DNA of 53,262 bases. Origin: Deltaproteobacteria bacterium (GTDB lineage Bacteria; Desulfobacterota; Binatia; UBA9968). The position numbers and the translations under genes are program-made. Positions within the stretch are counted from its first letter, which is position 1, and each line of letters starts with the position of its first letter. The stretch spans positions 1 through 53,262 of the forward strand of contig JACPSE010000170.1 in the NCBI GenBank assembly GCA_016193465.1, in the 5' to 3' direction. Below are positions 10,172 through 18,801 of the stretch, piece by piece. The notes under the pieces were generated by a model. The model saw nothing but the letters and a program-made list of their open reading frames with translations. It made no database searches and had not been told where the DNA came from.

Positions 10172-11149
10172 ATGAGCTTGCTCGAAGTTCGCAATCTGAA
10201 AAAGTACTTTCCCGTGGGTGGCGGACTGTTCTCCCGCCGTAGCGGAGAAGTTAAAGCCGTGGATGGGGTCAACCTGGCAGTCGAGGAGGGCGAGACCATG
10301 GGGCTGGTGGGGGAATCAGGTTGCGGAAAGTCCACTCTAGGCCGAAGTATCTTGAGGCTGATCGAGCCCACAGGGGGCGAGGTCTACTTTCAGGGTAAGA
10401 ATCTTCTTGCCATGTCGCAGCGCGAGCTCCGCGAGATGCGCCGGCAGATGCAGATTATCTTCCAGGACCCCTATGCCTCTCTCAATCCGCGCATGCGCGT
10501 AGGCGAGATCATCGGCGAAGGACTGGAGATCCACAAGCTAGCCAAAGGAAAGAAGAAGAGAGACCGGGTCATGGAGCTGCTCCACCAGGTGGGTCTGAGA
10601 GAAGAGCACTACGATCGCTATCCGCACGAGTTCAGCGGCGGCCAGAGGCAGAGGATTGGCATCGCCCGGGCGCTGGCCGTGAGTCCGACGTTCATCGTCG
10701 CCGACGAGCCGGTCTCCTCCCTGGACGTCTCCATTCAGGCCCAGATTATTAATCTTCTTCAGGAGCTCCAGGAGAAGATGCATCTCACCTATTTTTTTAT
10801 ATCTCACGATCTTCGGGTGGTGGAGCATATCAGCCACCGGGTGGCGATCATGTATCTGGGTAAGGTCGTTGAAATCGCGTCCAGCGACAAGATCTACCGC
10901 GACGCTAAACATCCTTACACCCGGGCGCTCCTTTCCGCTGTGCCCATTCCTGATCCGGAGCGCAAAAAGGAAAGAATCATCCTCGAGGGTGACGTTCCCA
11001 GCCCGGTCAACCCGCCGCCGGGTTGCGCTTTCCATCCGCGCTGTCCTTACCGCGAGGATATTTGCGACAAGGCGGAACCGAAGCTGGAATTTGGCGCCGA
11101 CAGCCACGGCGTTTCCTGCCATGTCTTCGGGCCGGGGAAACGGGTCTGA
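10172..11149 (+). CDS. Peptide-type ABC transporter ATPase 2 (DppF/OppF class)
   Basis: This 325-residue second ATPase of the importer has Walker A GESGCGKS (47-54), the typical [16 protein letters not shown]-loop region, signature [15 protein letters not shown] and Walker [13 protein letters not shown]. Its C-terminal extension includes [15 protein letters not shown]. The start codon directly abuts the repeat block, and the 20 bases before it show no Shine-Dalgarno sequence. It is the last gene of the peptide-importer set. Confidence 0.96.
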   Translation: MSLLEVRNLKKYFPVGGGLFSRRSGEVKAVDGVNLAVEEGETMGLVGESGCGKSTLGRSILRLIEPTGGEVYFQGKNLLAMSQRELREMRRQMQIIFQDPYASLNPRMRVGEIIGEGLEIHKLAKGKKKRDRVMELLHQVGLREEHYDRYPHEFSGGQRQRIGIARALAVSPTFIVADEPVSSLDVSIQAQIINLLQELQEKMHLTYFFISHDLRVVEHISHRVAIMYLGKVVEIASSDKIYRDAKHPYTRALLSAVPIPDPERKKERIILEGDVPSPVNPPPGCAFHPRCPYREDICDKAEPKLEFGADSHGVSCHVFGPGKRV

Positions 11150-11248
11150 CCTGATAGTAAGGGGCATCCTATGCAGTCAGATTGTGCACACTGGCAGGAG
11201 CATGGTACGAATGCCAGGAGGAATGCTCGATTGATGTGGAGGTGAGCC

Positions 11249-12397
11249 GTGGCGATCAAGTACGATCTATTACTCAAGGGCGGCGAGGTCATAGACCCGA
11301 GCCAGAATCTCCGGGCGCGATGCGATGTGGCTTTCCACGCTGGCGCTGTGTCCGTGCTCGCAGAGCGCATCCCGCCGGAAGAGGCCCGGGAGAGCATTGA
11401 TATAGCGGGAAAGTTGGTCACCCCGGGCTTGATTGACATTCACGGCCATTTTTTCCACCGCTATCAGCCCCGCTGGGGTCACCCTGACGCCTTTTGTCTG
11501 CCTACGGGCGTAACCACGGCTGTAGATGCTGGCAGCGCCGGGTGGTCGGTATTTCCCGCGTTGCGAGATTATATAATACGACAGAGCGAGACCCGTCTCT
11601 TCGCTTTCGTTCATCTCTCTTCCGTTGGGCTCAACCGGGAGTCTACCAACAGGGGAGAGCTTGTGGACTTGCAGCTCGTTAATGTGGAAAAGACGGCACG
11701 TTGTATTCTAGACAACCCAGAATACGTCGTTGGCTTAAAGGTGCGGATCGATTCCAGCGCCACAGGGGTCGAGAATGCTGTCCCTGCATTGGAGCGGGCG
11801 CGGCAGGTTGCAGACGAAACTGGTTGCCGGATTATGGCGCATGTGAGCCGAACTCCCATCCCTCTGGGGCGGCTCCTGAAGTTCCTGCGCAGAGGCGATA
11901 TTGTTACCCATGTGTTCAACGGCTATGAAAACAACGCTCTGGATGCGCAGGGCAAGGTTCGTCCCGAGGTGTGGGAGGCCCGCCAAGAGGGCATACTTTT
12001 GGATGCGGGCTGTGCCCAGGTTCACTTTGACGTTAACGTATGTCGGGCAGCCGTCGAGCAAGGACTATTGCCTGATACCTTAAGCACGGACGGTAGTCGA
12101 CTGGAACATTCCTATAGTGTGCCGGACGTGATGTCCATGTTCCTGGCGCTTGGTATGTCTCTTGAAGAGGTGGTTGCCGGTGCTACCAACAGGGCGGCAT
12201 CGGCTATAGGGAAGGCAGACCTCTTGGCCAGCCTAAGGGTCGGGGCTGCGGGAGACGCCGCAGTATTGGCGCTGGAGGACGGGAATTTTGCCTTTGACGA
12301 CCGGGCAGGCAATGTGCTGCGTTGCCGGCAACGCCTTGTGTCTGTGCTGACAGTGAGACGCGGAGTACGCTGGAGGAAACCTATTATAATCCCATAG
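11249..12397 (+). CDS. Dihydroorotase-like amidohydrolase/deacetylase
   Basis: This 382-residue enzyme belongs to the amidohydrolase superfamily, in the EF_0837/AHA_3915-like amidohydrolase/deacetylase branch. Visible metal ligands are the HxH pair after strand 1 (H65, H67), a probable carboxylated Lys (K164 in GLKVRID), H198, H221 and the catalytic Asp in STDG (D281). These predict a two-metal hydrolase of a C-N bond such as an N-acyl or cyclic amide. The GTG start follows ggaggtgag. It opens the cluster with two solute-binding proteins, an MmgE/PrpD protein and an ABC importer, so the substrate may be what that importer brings in. The exact substrate is unknown. Confidence 0.88.
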   Translation: MAIKYDLLLKGGEVIDPSQNLRARCDVAFHAGAVSVLAERIPPEEARESIDIAGKLVTPGLIDIHGHFFHRYQPRWGHPDAFCLPTGVTTAVDAGSAGWSVFPALRDYIIRQSETRLFAFVHLSSVGLNRESTNRGELVDLQLVNVEKTARCILDNPEYVVGLKVRIDSSATGVENAVPALERARQVADETGCRIMAHVSRTPIPLGRLLKFLRRGDIVTHVFNGYENNALDAQGKVRPEVWEARQEGILLDAGCAQVHFDVNVCRAAVEQGLLPDTLSTDGSRLEHSYSVPDVMSMFLALGMSLEEVVAGATNRAASAIGKADLLASLRVGAAGDAAVLALEDGNFAFDDRAGNVLRCRQRLVSVLTVRRGVRWRKPIIIP

Positions 12398-12496
12398 CCG
12401 TCCGAGATTGGGGACTGGTCCTGGCAACTCAGCTACGCAGTGGCCAGCGGTGGACCACCGGACCGAGGTTGGTCCGCTTCACTAGTGAGGGCAAAG

Positions 12497-13591
12497 ATGA
12501 TGAGACGATATCTAATGATTTGGTTTGTTGTTCTGTTGGGCGCGGTCTTCAGTGTTTGGGGGGCCTCGGCGCCTAAAGGACCGCTCTCTCGTACGGAGGC
12601 AGTGCTTTCCCAGTTGATGGAATCGCAGGGCAACGAGCGTATCAAAAGACTCGTCGAGGGGGCGCGCAAGGAGGGGCTTTTGGTTTTCTACTCGCCGGAC
12701 AGGGAAGAGCTCACGAACATCAGGATTGAGTTATTCAAGGAGCTTTACCCGGGCGTGATCCAGAAGTTTGAGACTCCACGCATCCGGTCCGACGTTATGA
12801 TAGACCGATTGTTGACTGAAGAGCGGGCGGGAAAGCATCAGGCGGATCTCGTATGGCTGAGGCTTCCGCAGGTGCCGGTCATGTCACGAGAGGGCTTGTT
12901 AGCCAAGTACATCTCATTTGAGGACTCAGTTCTCCCTGCCGAGCTCAAAATAGGGGGCGTGTGGCGCTCCCTGGGGAATCGTCTCTTTCACATCATGTAC
13001 AACACGAAGCTGGTTTCCGAGAAAGATGCGCCGAAGAGTTGGGAGGATCTTCTGGATCCAAAGTGGAAGGGCAAGCTGATTCTGGATGACACTTCTTACG
13101 ACTGGTTCGTGGGGATGCTGGATTATATGGGGCAGGAGAAGGGGCTGGAGTTTATGAAGAAACTGGCCAGCAACGGTCTCCAGATTCAGCAGCGCCGGTC
13201 GAACGTGGAGAATATGGTGGCAGCCGGCGAGGTGCCTATTATGGTTGCCAATAGCGGGACGTCCGCGGCGGAAAGGATAGCTCGGGGCGAGCCGTTGGCG
13301 TTTGTGAGGGATCCGCGGCCGCCGATAGCTTATGGAGAGGGGCTCGCAATTATGCGGAATGCGCCGCACCCGCACGCTGCGGCTCTTTTTGTTGAGGCAG
13401 TGCTTTCTGAGAGATGGCAGCGGGGGGCGGCTGAAAAAATCAAAATCCGGCCAGCACGGCCCGGGCTTCCAGATCCCGTGATTGACGCTAAGATTAAACC
13501 CCATTTTATCAGTCCTATGAAATGGCCGGCCGAACGTTACGAGTGGGCGCAACGGGAGTATGTGCGGATACTCGTGCGAAAAAACTTCTAA
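12497..13591 (+). CDS. Extracellular solute-binding protein, paralogue 1
   Basis: This is a 364-residue periplasmic binding protein of the iron/thiamine/polyamine-like class. The signal peptide is MMRRYLMIWFVVLLGAVFSV and cleavage is likely near Ala-Ser-Ala. The mature part has KRLVEGARKEGLLVFYSPD, then RLLTEERAGKHQADLVWL and PKSWEDLLDPKWKGKL, all usual in this family. The frame also has an upstream GTG at 12440, but ATG 12497 gives the proper signal peptide. It lacks the paired tyrosines that bind Fe3+ in FbpA, so an organic ligand is more likely (inference). It is nearly a duplicate of the gene at 15022. Confidence 0.9.
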   Translation: MMRRYLMIWFVVLLGAVFSVWGASAPKGPLSRTEAVLSQLMESQGNERIKRLVEGARKEGLLVFYSPDREELTNIRIELFKELYPGVIQKFETPRIRSDVMIDRLLTEERAGKHQADLVWLRLPQVPVMSREGLLAKYISFEDSVLPAELKIGGVWRSLGNRLFHIMYNTKLVSEKDAPKSWEDLLDPKWKGKLILDDTSYDWFVGMLDYMGQEKGLEFMKKLASNGLQIQQRRSNVENMVAAGEVPIMVANSGTSAAERIARGEPLAFVRDPRPPIAYGEGLAIMRNAPHPHAAALFVEAVLSERWQRGAAEKIKIRPARPGLPDPVIDAKIKPHFISPMKWPAERYEWAQREYVRILVRKNF

Positions 13592-13655
13592 AGCGGTTTG
13601 CGGAGATAAACGCGCCGTAAATACACCAAACGCACATTAACGACTGAGGGGCTGA

Positions 13656-15008
13656 ATGGAAACTATATCGCGAAGGATGGCTGAGTTTGTCAGCAGGCTG
13701 TCCGTGCAGGATTTGCCTGCGGAGGTGATCTGGAAAGCCAAGGCCTGCCTGCTTTATGGCTTAAGTATAGCCATGGCAGCTTGCGACTCTCGCTCAGCCC
13801 AGATTGCCGAGGCCGCGATCCTAGAGTCAGAGGCATTATCCGGCTCCGGTAGCACCACAGTGCTAAGCGGCCAAAAAGCTACGCCCAGCGGCGCTGCGTT
13901 CGCCAACGGGGTGCTTTTTCAAGGTAGAGGTCAGAGCGACGCTTATGGCACAATGGCGCATTTTGGCCCTGCGGTAATTCCGGCGGTATTAGCCCTTGCA
14001 GAACAACAGGAAAGATCGGGTCCGGATATTTTGGCGGCTTTAGTGGCTGGCTATGAAGTGGCCGCAGCGTTGGCCAAAGACCACATCAAGCTTAGCGTTG
14101 CGCGCGGCTGGCGTGGCAGCCCAACCTATGGCGTTCTTGGGGCTGCGGCAGCGGCGGCGCGGCTCATGCAGCTTGGGGCCGAAGAGGTAATGAATGCCCT
14201 CGGGTTTGCTGCTTGCTTTACCTTTGGGAATGTTGAATGCAACATTGCTCATACTATGGAAACGCATTTTGAGCTGGGACTGGCGTCGCGTAACGGGTTA
14301 ATTTCATCATGGGTTGCTCAACACCGAGGCCGTGCCGCGCCGACGGCGATAGAAGGGAAGGCGGGGTTTCTCAATCTTTTTGCCGGCACCACTGAGTTTG
14401 CCGGGAAGGTCACTCAGGGACTCGGCAAGCGCTTTGAAATCTTAGAGGTAACCTTCAAACGTTACCCCACTAGCATGATTGCTCAATCGCCAGTTTATCT
14501 TGCTGTTAGTCTGGCGCGGCAGGAGGACCTCAACCCGGAAGATGTTAAAGAAGTTCTTGTTGAGCTGGATCCATTCGAAGCCGAATATCCCGGGAAGGGC
14601 CGCCGGCAGGATGAAGATCCGGCAGATAGGGGGGTTGGAACGGCCCAGGGCGTGGCTGCGGCCCTCGTGTATCGTCGCGCCAGCCGTGATCTCCTCCGCA
14701 GGCGGGACGACGCCCGGATCGCTCGTTTACTGGAGAGGATATCGATTAAGGGATCTGAGGGTGTAGCCCCTCTGTGCGCACGGCTGATAGTCAGGACTGG
14801 CCGGCAGGAATACTTCAAAGAGACAACCGACGGGGCGCGAAATCATTTGTTTGGCTATGAGGACACGGTGGAACTGGTGCGTGAGCTGCAGCCGGAGATG
14901 CGGGTGTCAAAAGAAACCTTGGAGAAAATGATCGAGCTCATTCGCGGACTGGAATCGGCGGATCGTATCCGCCCGTTAATCATGCTGGCAACCCAAGGCG
15001 CGACGTAA
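13656..15008 (+). CDS. MmgE/PrpD family protein
   Basis: This 450-residue protein has the all-helical N-terminal domain (LAEFVSRLSVQDLPAEV-like opening, then SGAAFANGVLFQGRGQSDAY) and the C-terminal alpha/beta domain of the MmgE/PrpD family. Characterised members include 2-methylcitrate dehydratase, cis-aconitate decarboxylase and iminodisuccinate epimerase, acting on di- and tricarboxylates. The family His-rich stretch is seen in part (HFGPAVIPAVLALAEQ). It is placed between two paralogous solute-binding protein genes, suggesting a catabolic role tied to the transported compound. A GAGGGG precedes ATG 13656. The reaction cannot be specified. Confidence 0.88.
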   Translation: METISRRMAEFVSRLSVQDLPAEVIWKAKACLLYGLSIAMAACDSRSAQIAEAAILESEALSGSGSTTVLSGQKATPSGAAFANGVLFQGRGQSDAYGTMAHFGPAVIPAVLALAEQQERSGPDILAALVAGYEVAAALAKDHIKLSVARGWRGSPTYGVLGAAAAAARLMQLGAEEVMNALGFAACFTFGNVECNIAHTMETHFELGLASRNGLISSWVAQHRGRAAPTAIEGKAGFLNLFAGTTEFAGKVTQGLGKRFEILEVTFKRYPTSMIAQSPVYLAVSLARQEDLNPEDVKEVLVELDPFEAEYPGKGRRQDEDPADRGVGTAQGVAAALVYRRASRDLLRRRDDARIARLLERISIKGSEGVAPLCARLIVRTGRQEYFKETTDGARNHLFGYEDTVELVRELQPEMRVSKETLEKMIELIRGLESADRIRPLIMLATQGAT

Positions 15009-15021
15009 GGGGGGAACAATC

Positions 15022-16119
15022 GTGGTCAGACGTAATTTTTTTTTGTTGTTTGTAGTCGTATTGGTTTTTGACCAAAGCGTATGTGGCGCTCAGGCGGTAA
15101 AACAAGCTACCTCCCGGACGGAGATAGTGCTTTCCCGGTTGATGGAATTGCAGGGCAACGAGCGTATCAAAAGACTCGTTGAGGGAGCGCGCAAAGAGGG
15201 GCTTTTGGTTTTCTACTCGCCGGACAGGGAAGCGCTCACGAACATTAGGATTGAGTTATTCAAGGAGCTCTACCCGGGTGTGATTCAGAGGTTTGAGACC
15301 CCGCGGGTCAGACCTGACATTGTGATAGACCGGCTGCTGACCGAGGAGCGGGCCGGGCGCCACCAGGCAGACGTCGTTTGGCTCCAGCTCCCACAGGTGC
15401 CCGTGTTGTTACGCGAGAAGTTGCTAGCCAGATACTTGGCCCTTGAGGACTCACACCTTCCCGACGAACTTAAAGCCCCAGGCGGGCATTGGCGCTCTTT
15501 AGGTAACCGGCTCTTTCACATCATGTACAACACAAAGCTCGTATCCGAAAGGGAGGCCCCTAAGAGCTGGGAAGAGCTTCTGGATCCTAGGTGGAAAGGG
15601 AAACTCATTCTCGACGACAGCTCCTACAATTGGTTTGTCGGCATGATCGATCACCTGGGAGAGAATAAAGGACTGGAGTACATGAAGAAGCTAGCCCGGA
15701 ATGGCCTTCAGATCCAACAAGGGCGGTCAAACGTAGAGAATCTGGTGGCGTCTGGAGAGGTTCCTGTTATGGTAGCCAACAGCGGGACCTCAGTTTCAGA
15801 TAGAGCATCGAAGGGGGAGCCGGTGACGTTTGTGAAGGATCCGCGGCCGCCGATAGCGTATGGGGAGGGTCTTTCGATCATGGGGAATGCCCCTCATCCG
15901 CATGCTGCGGCGTTATTTTTGGAGGGGGTGTTGTCGGAGAGGTGGCAGAGGAGGGCGGCTGAGAAGATAGGCATTCGCCCGGCCCGATCGGGTATTCCAG
16001 ACCCGGTGCTTGACGCCAAGATCAAGCCTCATTTTGTGAATCCTGCGAAGTGGACTCCCGAGCGTTACGAGTGGGCGCAGCGCGAGTACAAGCGGATACT
16101 CGTGCGCAAAGACTTCTGA
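15022..16119 (+). CDS. Extracellular solute-binding protein, paralogue 2
   Basis: This 365-residue periplasmic binding protein aligns along its full length with the product of 12497-13591. Whole segments are identical in protein and almost identical in DNA, for example NERIKRLVEGARKEGLLVFY and DPRPPIAYGEGL. The signal peptide differs completely (MVRRNFFLLFVVVLVFDQSV), and differences also cluster in the middle. The GTG start follows aggggggaac. It lies directly before the permease gene, so it is probably the main partner of that importer. Confidence 0.9.
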   Translation: MVRRNFFLLFVVVLVFDQSVCGAQAVKQATSRTEIVLSRLMELQGNERIKRLVEGARKEGLLVFYSPDREALTNIRIELFKELYPGVIQRFETPRVRPDIVIDRLLTEERAGRHQADVVWLQLPQVPVLLREKLLARYLALEDSHLPDELKAPGGHWRSLGNRLFHIMYNTKLVSEREAPKSWEELLDPRWKGKLILDDSSYNWFVGMIDHLGENKGLEYMKKLARNGLQIQQGRSNVENLVASGEVPVMVANSGTSVSDRASKGEPVTFVKDPRPPIAYGEGLSIMGNAPHPHAAALFLEGVLSERWQRRAAEKIGIRPARSGIPDPVLDAKIKPHFVNPAKWTPERYEWAQREYKRILVRKDF

Positions 16120-16163
16120 CGGCCACCCTCAGAGGCAGTGGTGCCGGAGCGGACAAGTTCGCA

Positions 16164-17888
16164 ATGACCATTAGGGGCCTTCCCGAACGATTCTTTAGCG
16201 GCAGAAACATCTTTCTCTTAATCGTTTCCTGCGCGCTTGTTTACCTGGTCATGGTGCCCCTGGGGGTTTTAGTCTTCGGGAGCTTCAAGACGGTGCCGCC
16301 AGGGGCCCCTGGTTACTTCAGCCTGGAATTGACTCTGGAAAACTACCGCCGGGCATTTGGGAGCACGTATCTACCACGCGCAACATTCAACACGGCGGTG
16401 TTTGCTGTGCCATCTTCGGCGCTTGCCTTCGTCGTGGGCACGTATCTCGCGTGGGTTACGGAACGCACCAATACCCCTCTCCGCTCTCTGGTATACGTTC
16501 TGGCGATCACGCGAGTTGTATTGCCGGGTGTCTTAGTCACATTTTCGTGGATTATACTTCTCAGTCCGGAGATTGGTATTATCAACCGTGTGTTGATGGG
16601 CCTGTTGGGAATTTCCCAGGCGCCTTTCAATATATACACGATGCCAGGGCTCATATGGGTAGAGGGAATTGAGTTGGCGCCGCTGGCTTTTCTCCTGATG
16701 GCCAGTGGCTTTCGATCCATGGACCCATCGTTAGAAGAGGCCGCTGCGGTAACAGGCTCAGGCCCGCTAAAGGTGCTTCGGCGTGTCACGCTGCCGATGA
16801 TGCGGCCTGCGCTGCTCTCCACGCTCGTTCTGTTGCTGATACGTGGCGTCGAGAGCTTTGAGACACCAGCCCTCATAGGTTTAAGGGGAAATATTTTCGT
16901 TTATACTACCGAGATCTGGCTCAACTCCGCCCGCGCTCCTACCGACTACGGCCTCGCCGGCGCGTACTCGATGGTCCTTGTCGTGATCACGGCCCTGCTG
17001 ATCGCGGTCTATCTCCGCCTGACCTCACACGGGGAAAAGTTTATGACCATTACCGGCAAGGGATACCGTCCAAGACTCCTAGACTTGGGAAAGTGGAGAT
17101 ATGTGACGGCTGCATCGTCGCTGCTGATTCTCTTCTTAATCTTTGGTTTCCCGATGCTGACCATCGTGTGGATGTCACTTGTGCCCACTCACCTGGCGTC
17201 TACTGTCGAGGCCTTTTCAAGGATCACCTTTGACGCCTACAGGGATGCGTTGCTTTTCCCGCTGACCGTCCAGGGCCTTAAGAACAGTATGATCCTCGGT
17301 GTGTCGAGCGCCACCGGAGTGACGCTGCTGACCGCAGTCATAGCTTACATCGTGGTGAAAACTCGGATTCCTGGGCGCGGCGTCCTCGATTTTCTCGCTT
17401 TTGTGCCCTATATTATCCCGGGCATCATTTTTGGCCTCAGTATCCTTTGGTTTTATCTCAATGTCATGCCGGCACTGTACGGTACTCTGACAATCTTACT
17501 GGCGGCCTATGTGGGGAAGTACCTTCCCGTGGCCATGAGAATTAATGTAGCCTCGCTTGCGCAGGTCCACACGGATCTGGAGGAGGCCGCGGCAGTCTGC
17601 CAGACCTCATGGACGAAAAGATTTGTCCGGATCACGTTGCCGCTTATACGGCCCGGTTTAGTGGCAGCCTGGATTTGGGTGTTCGTCCATTCCTTCCGGG
17701 AGATACCGACCGCCATGATTCTCGCTTATCCTGGTACAGAGCCAGTGGGCATTGTGATGTTCAAGTATTGGGAGGATAGCACCTATCAGCGGCTGGCAGC
17801 CTTTGGAGTCATGCTCTTTGGTGTATTAGTCGTTACGTCGCTCGTTGCCATGCGGGTAGGACAAAGGTTCGGTATTCGCGACCTTTGA
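16164..17888 (+). CDS. Two-domain ABC transporter permease (FbpB/ThiP class)
   Basis: This 574-residue inner-membrane permease is made of two tandem binding-protein-dependent transport domains. Each ends in an EAA loop: LEEAAAVTGSGPLKVLRRVT in the first half and LEEAAAVCQTSWTKRFVRIT in the second. About twelve membrane spans are expected. The frame extends upstream to 16050, but that would overlap the binding-protein gene by 70 bases. ATG 16164 gives a normal cytoplasmic N-terminus before the first span. Being fused, it needs only one ATPase, which fits the single gene at 18802. Confidence 0.93.
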   Translation: MTIRGLPERFFSGRNIFLLIVSCALVYLVMVPLGVLVFGSFKTVPPGAPGYFSLELTLENYRRAFGSTYLPRATFNTAVFAVPSSALAFVVGTYLAWVTERTNTPLRSLVYVLAITRVVLPGVLVTFSWIILLSPEIGIINRVLMGLLGISQAPFNIYTMPGLIWVEGIELAPLAFLLMASGFRSMDPSLEEAAAVTGSGPLKVLRRVTLPMMRPALLSTLVLLLIRGVESFETPALIGLRGNIFVYTTEIWLNSARAPTDYGLAGAYSMVLVVITALLIAVYLRLTSHGEKFMTITGKGYRPRLLDLGKWRYVTAASSLLILFLIFGFPMLTIVWMSLVPTHLASTVEAFSRITFDAYRDALLFPLTVQGLKNSMILGVSSATGVTLLTAVIAYIVVKTRIPGRGVLDFLAFVPYIIPGIIFGLSILWFYLNVMPALYGTLTILLAAYVGKYLPVAMRINVASLAQVHTDLEEAAAVCQTSWTKRFVRITLPLIRPGLVAAWIWVFVHSFREIPTAMILAYPGTEPVGIVMFKYWEDSTYQRLAAFGVMLFGVLVVTSLVAMRVGQRFGIRDL

Positions 17889-17934
17889 TTTGGACCGTTC
17901 GGACATTTCATCTATCGGCGCTGGTGAGGCAGAT

Positions 17935-18729
17935 ATGGACCTGGGTATAAGCGGCAGGACCGCCATTGTTACGGGAGGTAGCCAGGGTATAGGGAAGGCA
18001 GTCGCTCGCTGCCTCGCTTCGGAGGGAGTTCGAGTTGCGATCTGTGCGCGTCGTCTGGAACTTTTGAACGAGACGGCCAGTGAGATTCACGCTCAGGTAG
18101 GAAATGAGGTTCTGCCAGTGCAGGCGGATATGAGTAACACCGACGATGTGAAGCGTTTAGTGGCAGCGGCTCTGAACGCTTTCGGGCGGATTGATATTCT
18201 GGTGAACAATGCCGCCAGCTTTCGATCCGCGCCGCTCCTGGAGTTGCGCGACGAAGATTGGTTGGACCATTTTAATGTGAAGCTCTTGGGTTACGTCCGA
18301 AGCGTCCGTGAGGTCGTTCCTCACATGAAAAAGAACCGTTGGGGCCGGATCATCAACTTGGCCGGTGGAGCTGCACGCCAGGTCAGCCATACGGGCTACT
18401 CGTCAGGGGCTGTGAATTCAGCCATCGCGAATTTTACCAAGAGGCTTGCGGATGAGGTAGCCTCGTTCAATATAACGGCGAACACGATTCACCCGGGAGC
18501 CACGAGAACGGGCCGACGCGAGGGGGCTTATGCTCGGGCCATGATGGAAAAGGGAATAACTCTAGAGGAGGCAAAAAGAGAGATCTCAAAACGGGTGCCG
18601 ATAGGGCGCCTTATCGAACCCGAGGACATAGCATGCGCGGTTTTGTTTATGGCCTCTGACTGTGCCAGCGCTATCACCGGCCAAGTGCTGGCCGTGGATG
18701 GCGGTGCCACGAGAGGCATTTATTACTGA
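17935..18729 (+). CDS. SDR-family protein with altered catalytic residues
   Basis: This 264-residue short-chain dehydrogenase/reductase-like protein has a Rossmann cofactor site TGGSQGIG (13-20), the NNAA motif (91-94) and the C-terminal PxG-like HPGATRTG region. The active-site tyrosine is present (Y155), but the lysine four residues later is Ala159 (YSSGAVNSA). The usual catalytic Ser region reads INLAGGAAR. Either the active site is rearranged, as in some SDR subgroups with NxxxxxFTK after the Tyr, or the protein does not act as a classical dehydrogenase. ATG 17935 with a good GGTGAGG is preferred to TTG 17890. It sits between the permease and ATPase genes of the importer. Confidence 0.87.
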   Translation: MDLGISGRTAIVTGGSQGIGKAVARCLASEGVRVAICARRLELLNETASEIHAQVGNEVLPVQADMSNTDDVKRLVAAALNAFGRIDILVNNAASFRSAPLLELRDEDWLDHFNVKLLGYVRSVREVVPHMKKNRWGRIINLAGGAARQVSHTGYSSGAVNSAIANFTKRLADEVASFNITANTIHPGATRTGRREGAYARAMMEKGITLEEAKREISKRVPIGRLIEPEDIACAVLFMASDCASAITGQVLAVDGGATRGIYY

Positions 18730-18801
18730 CCTGACGGGCAATAGTAGAGACTCGCGCCCCTCATTGTTGTCAGCCTTATCTTGTTTTTTGGGGTGGCATA
18801 A

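Noticed and set aside
13592-13655. A further word-like repeat in front of the MmgE/PrpD gene
   Set aside because: The spacer has a few similar words (aaacgc, aaacgcac), but no clear inverted arms and no shared words with other loci.
16050-16163. Upstream extension of the two-domain permease
   Set aside because: It would overlap the binding-protein gene by 70 bases and add a hydrophilic N-terminus not seen in the family.
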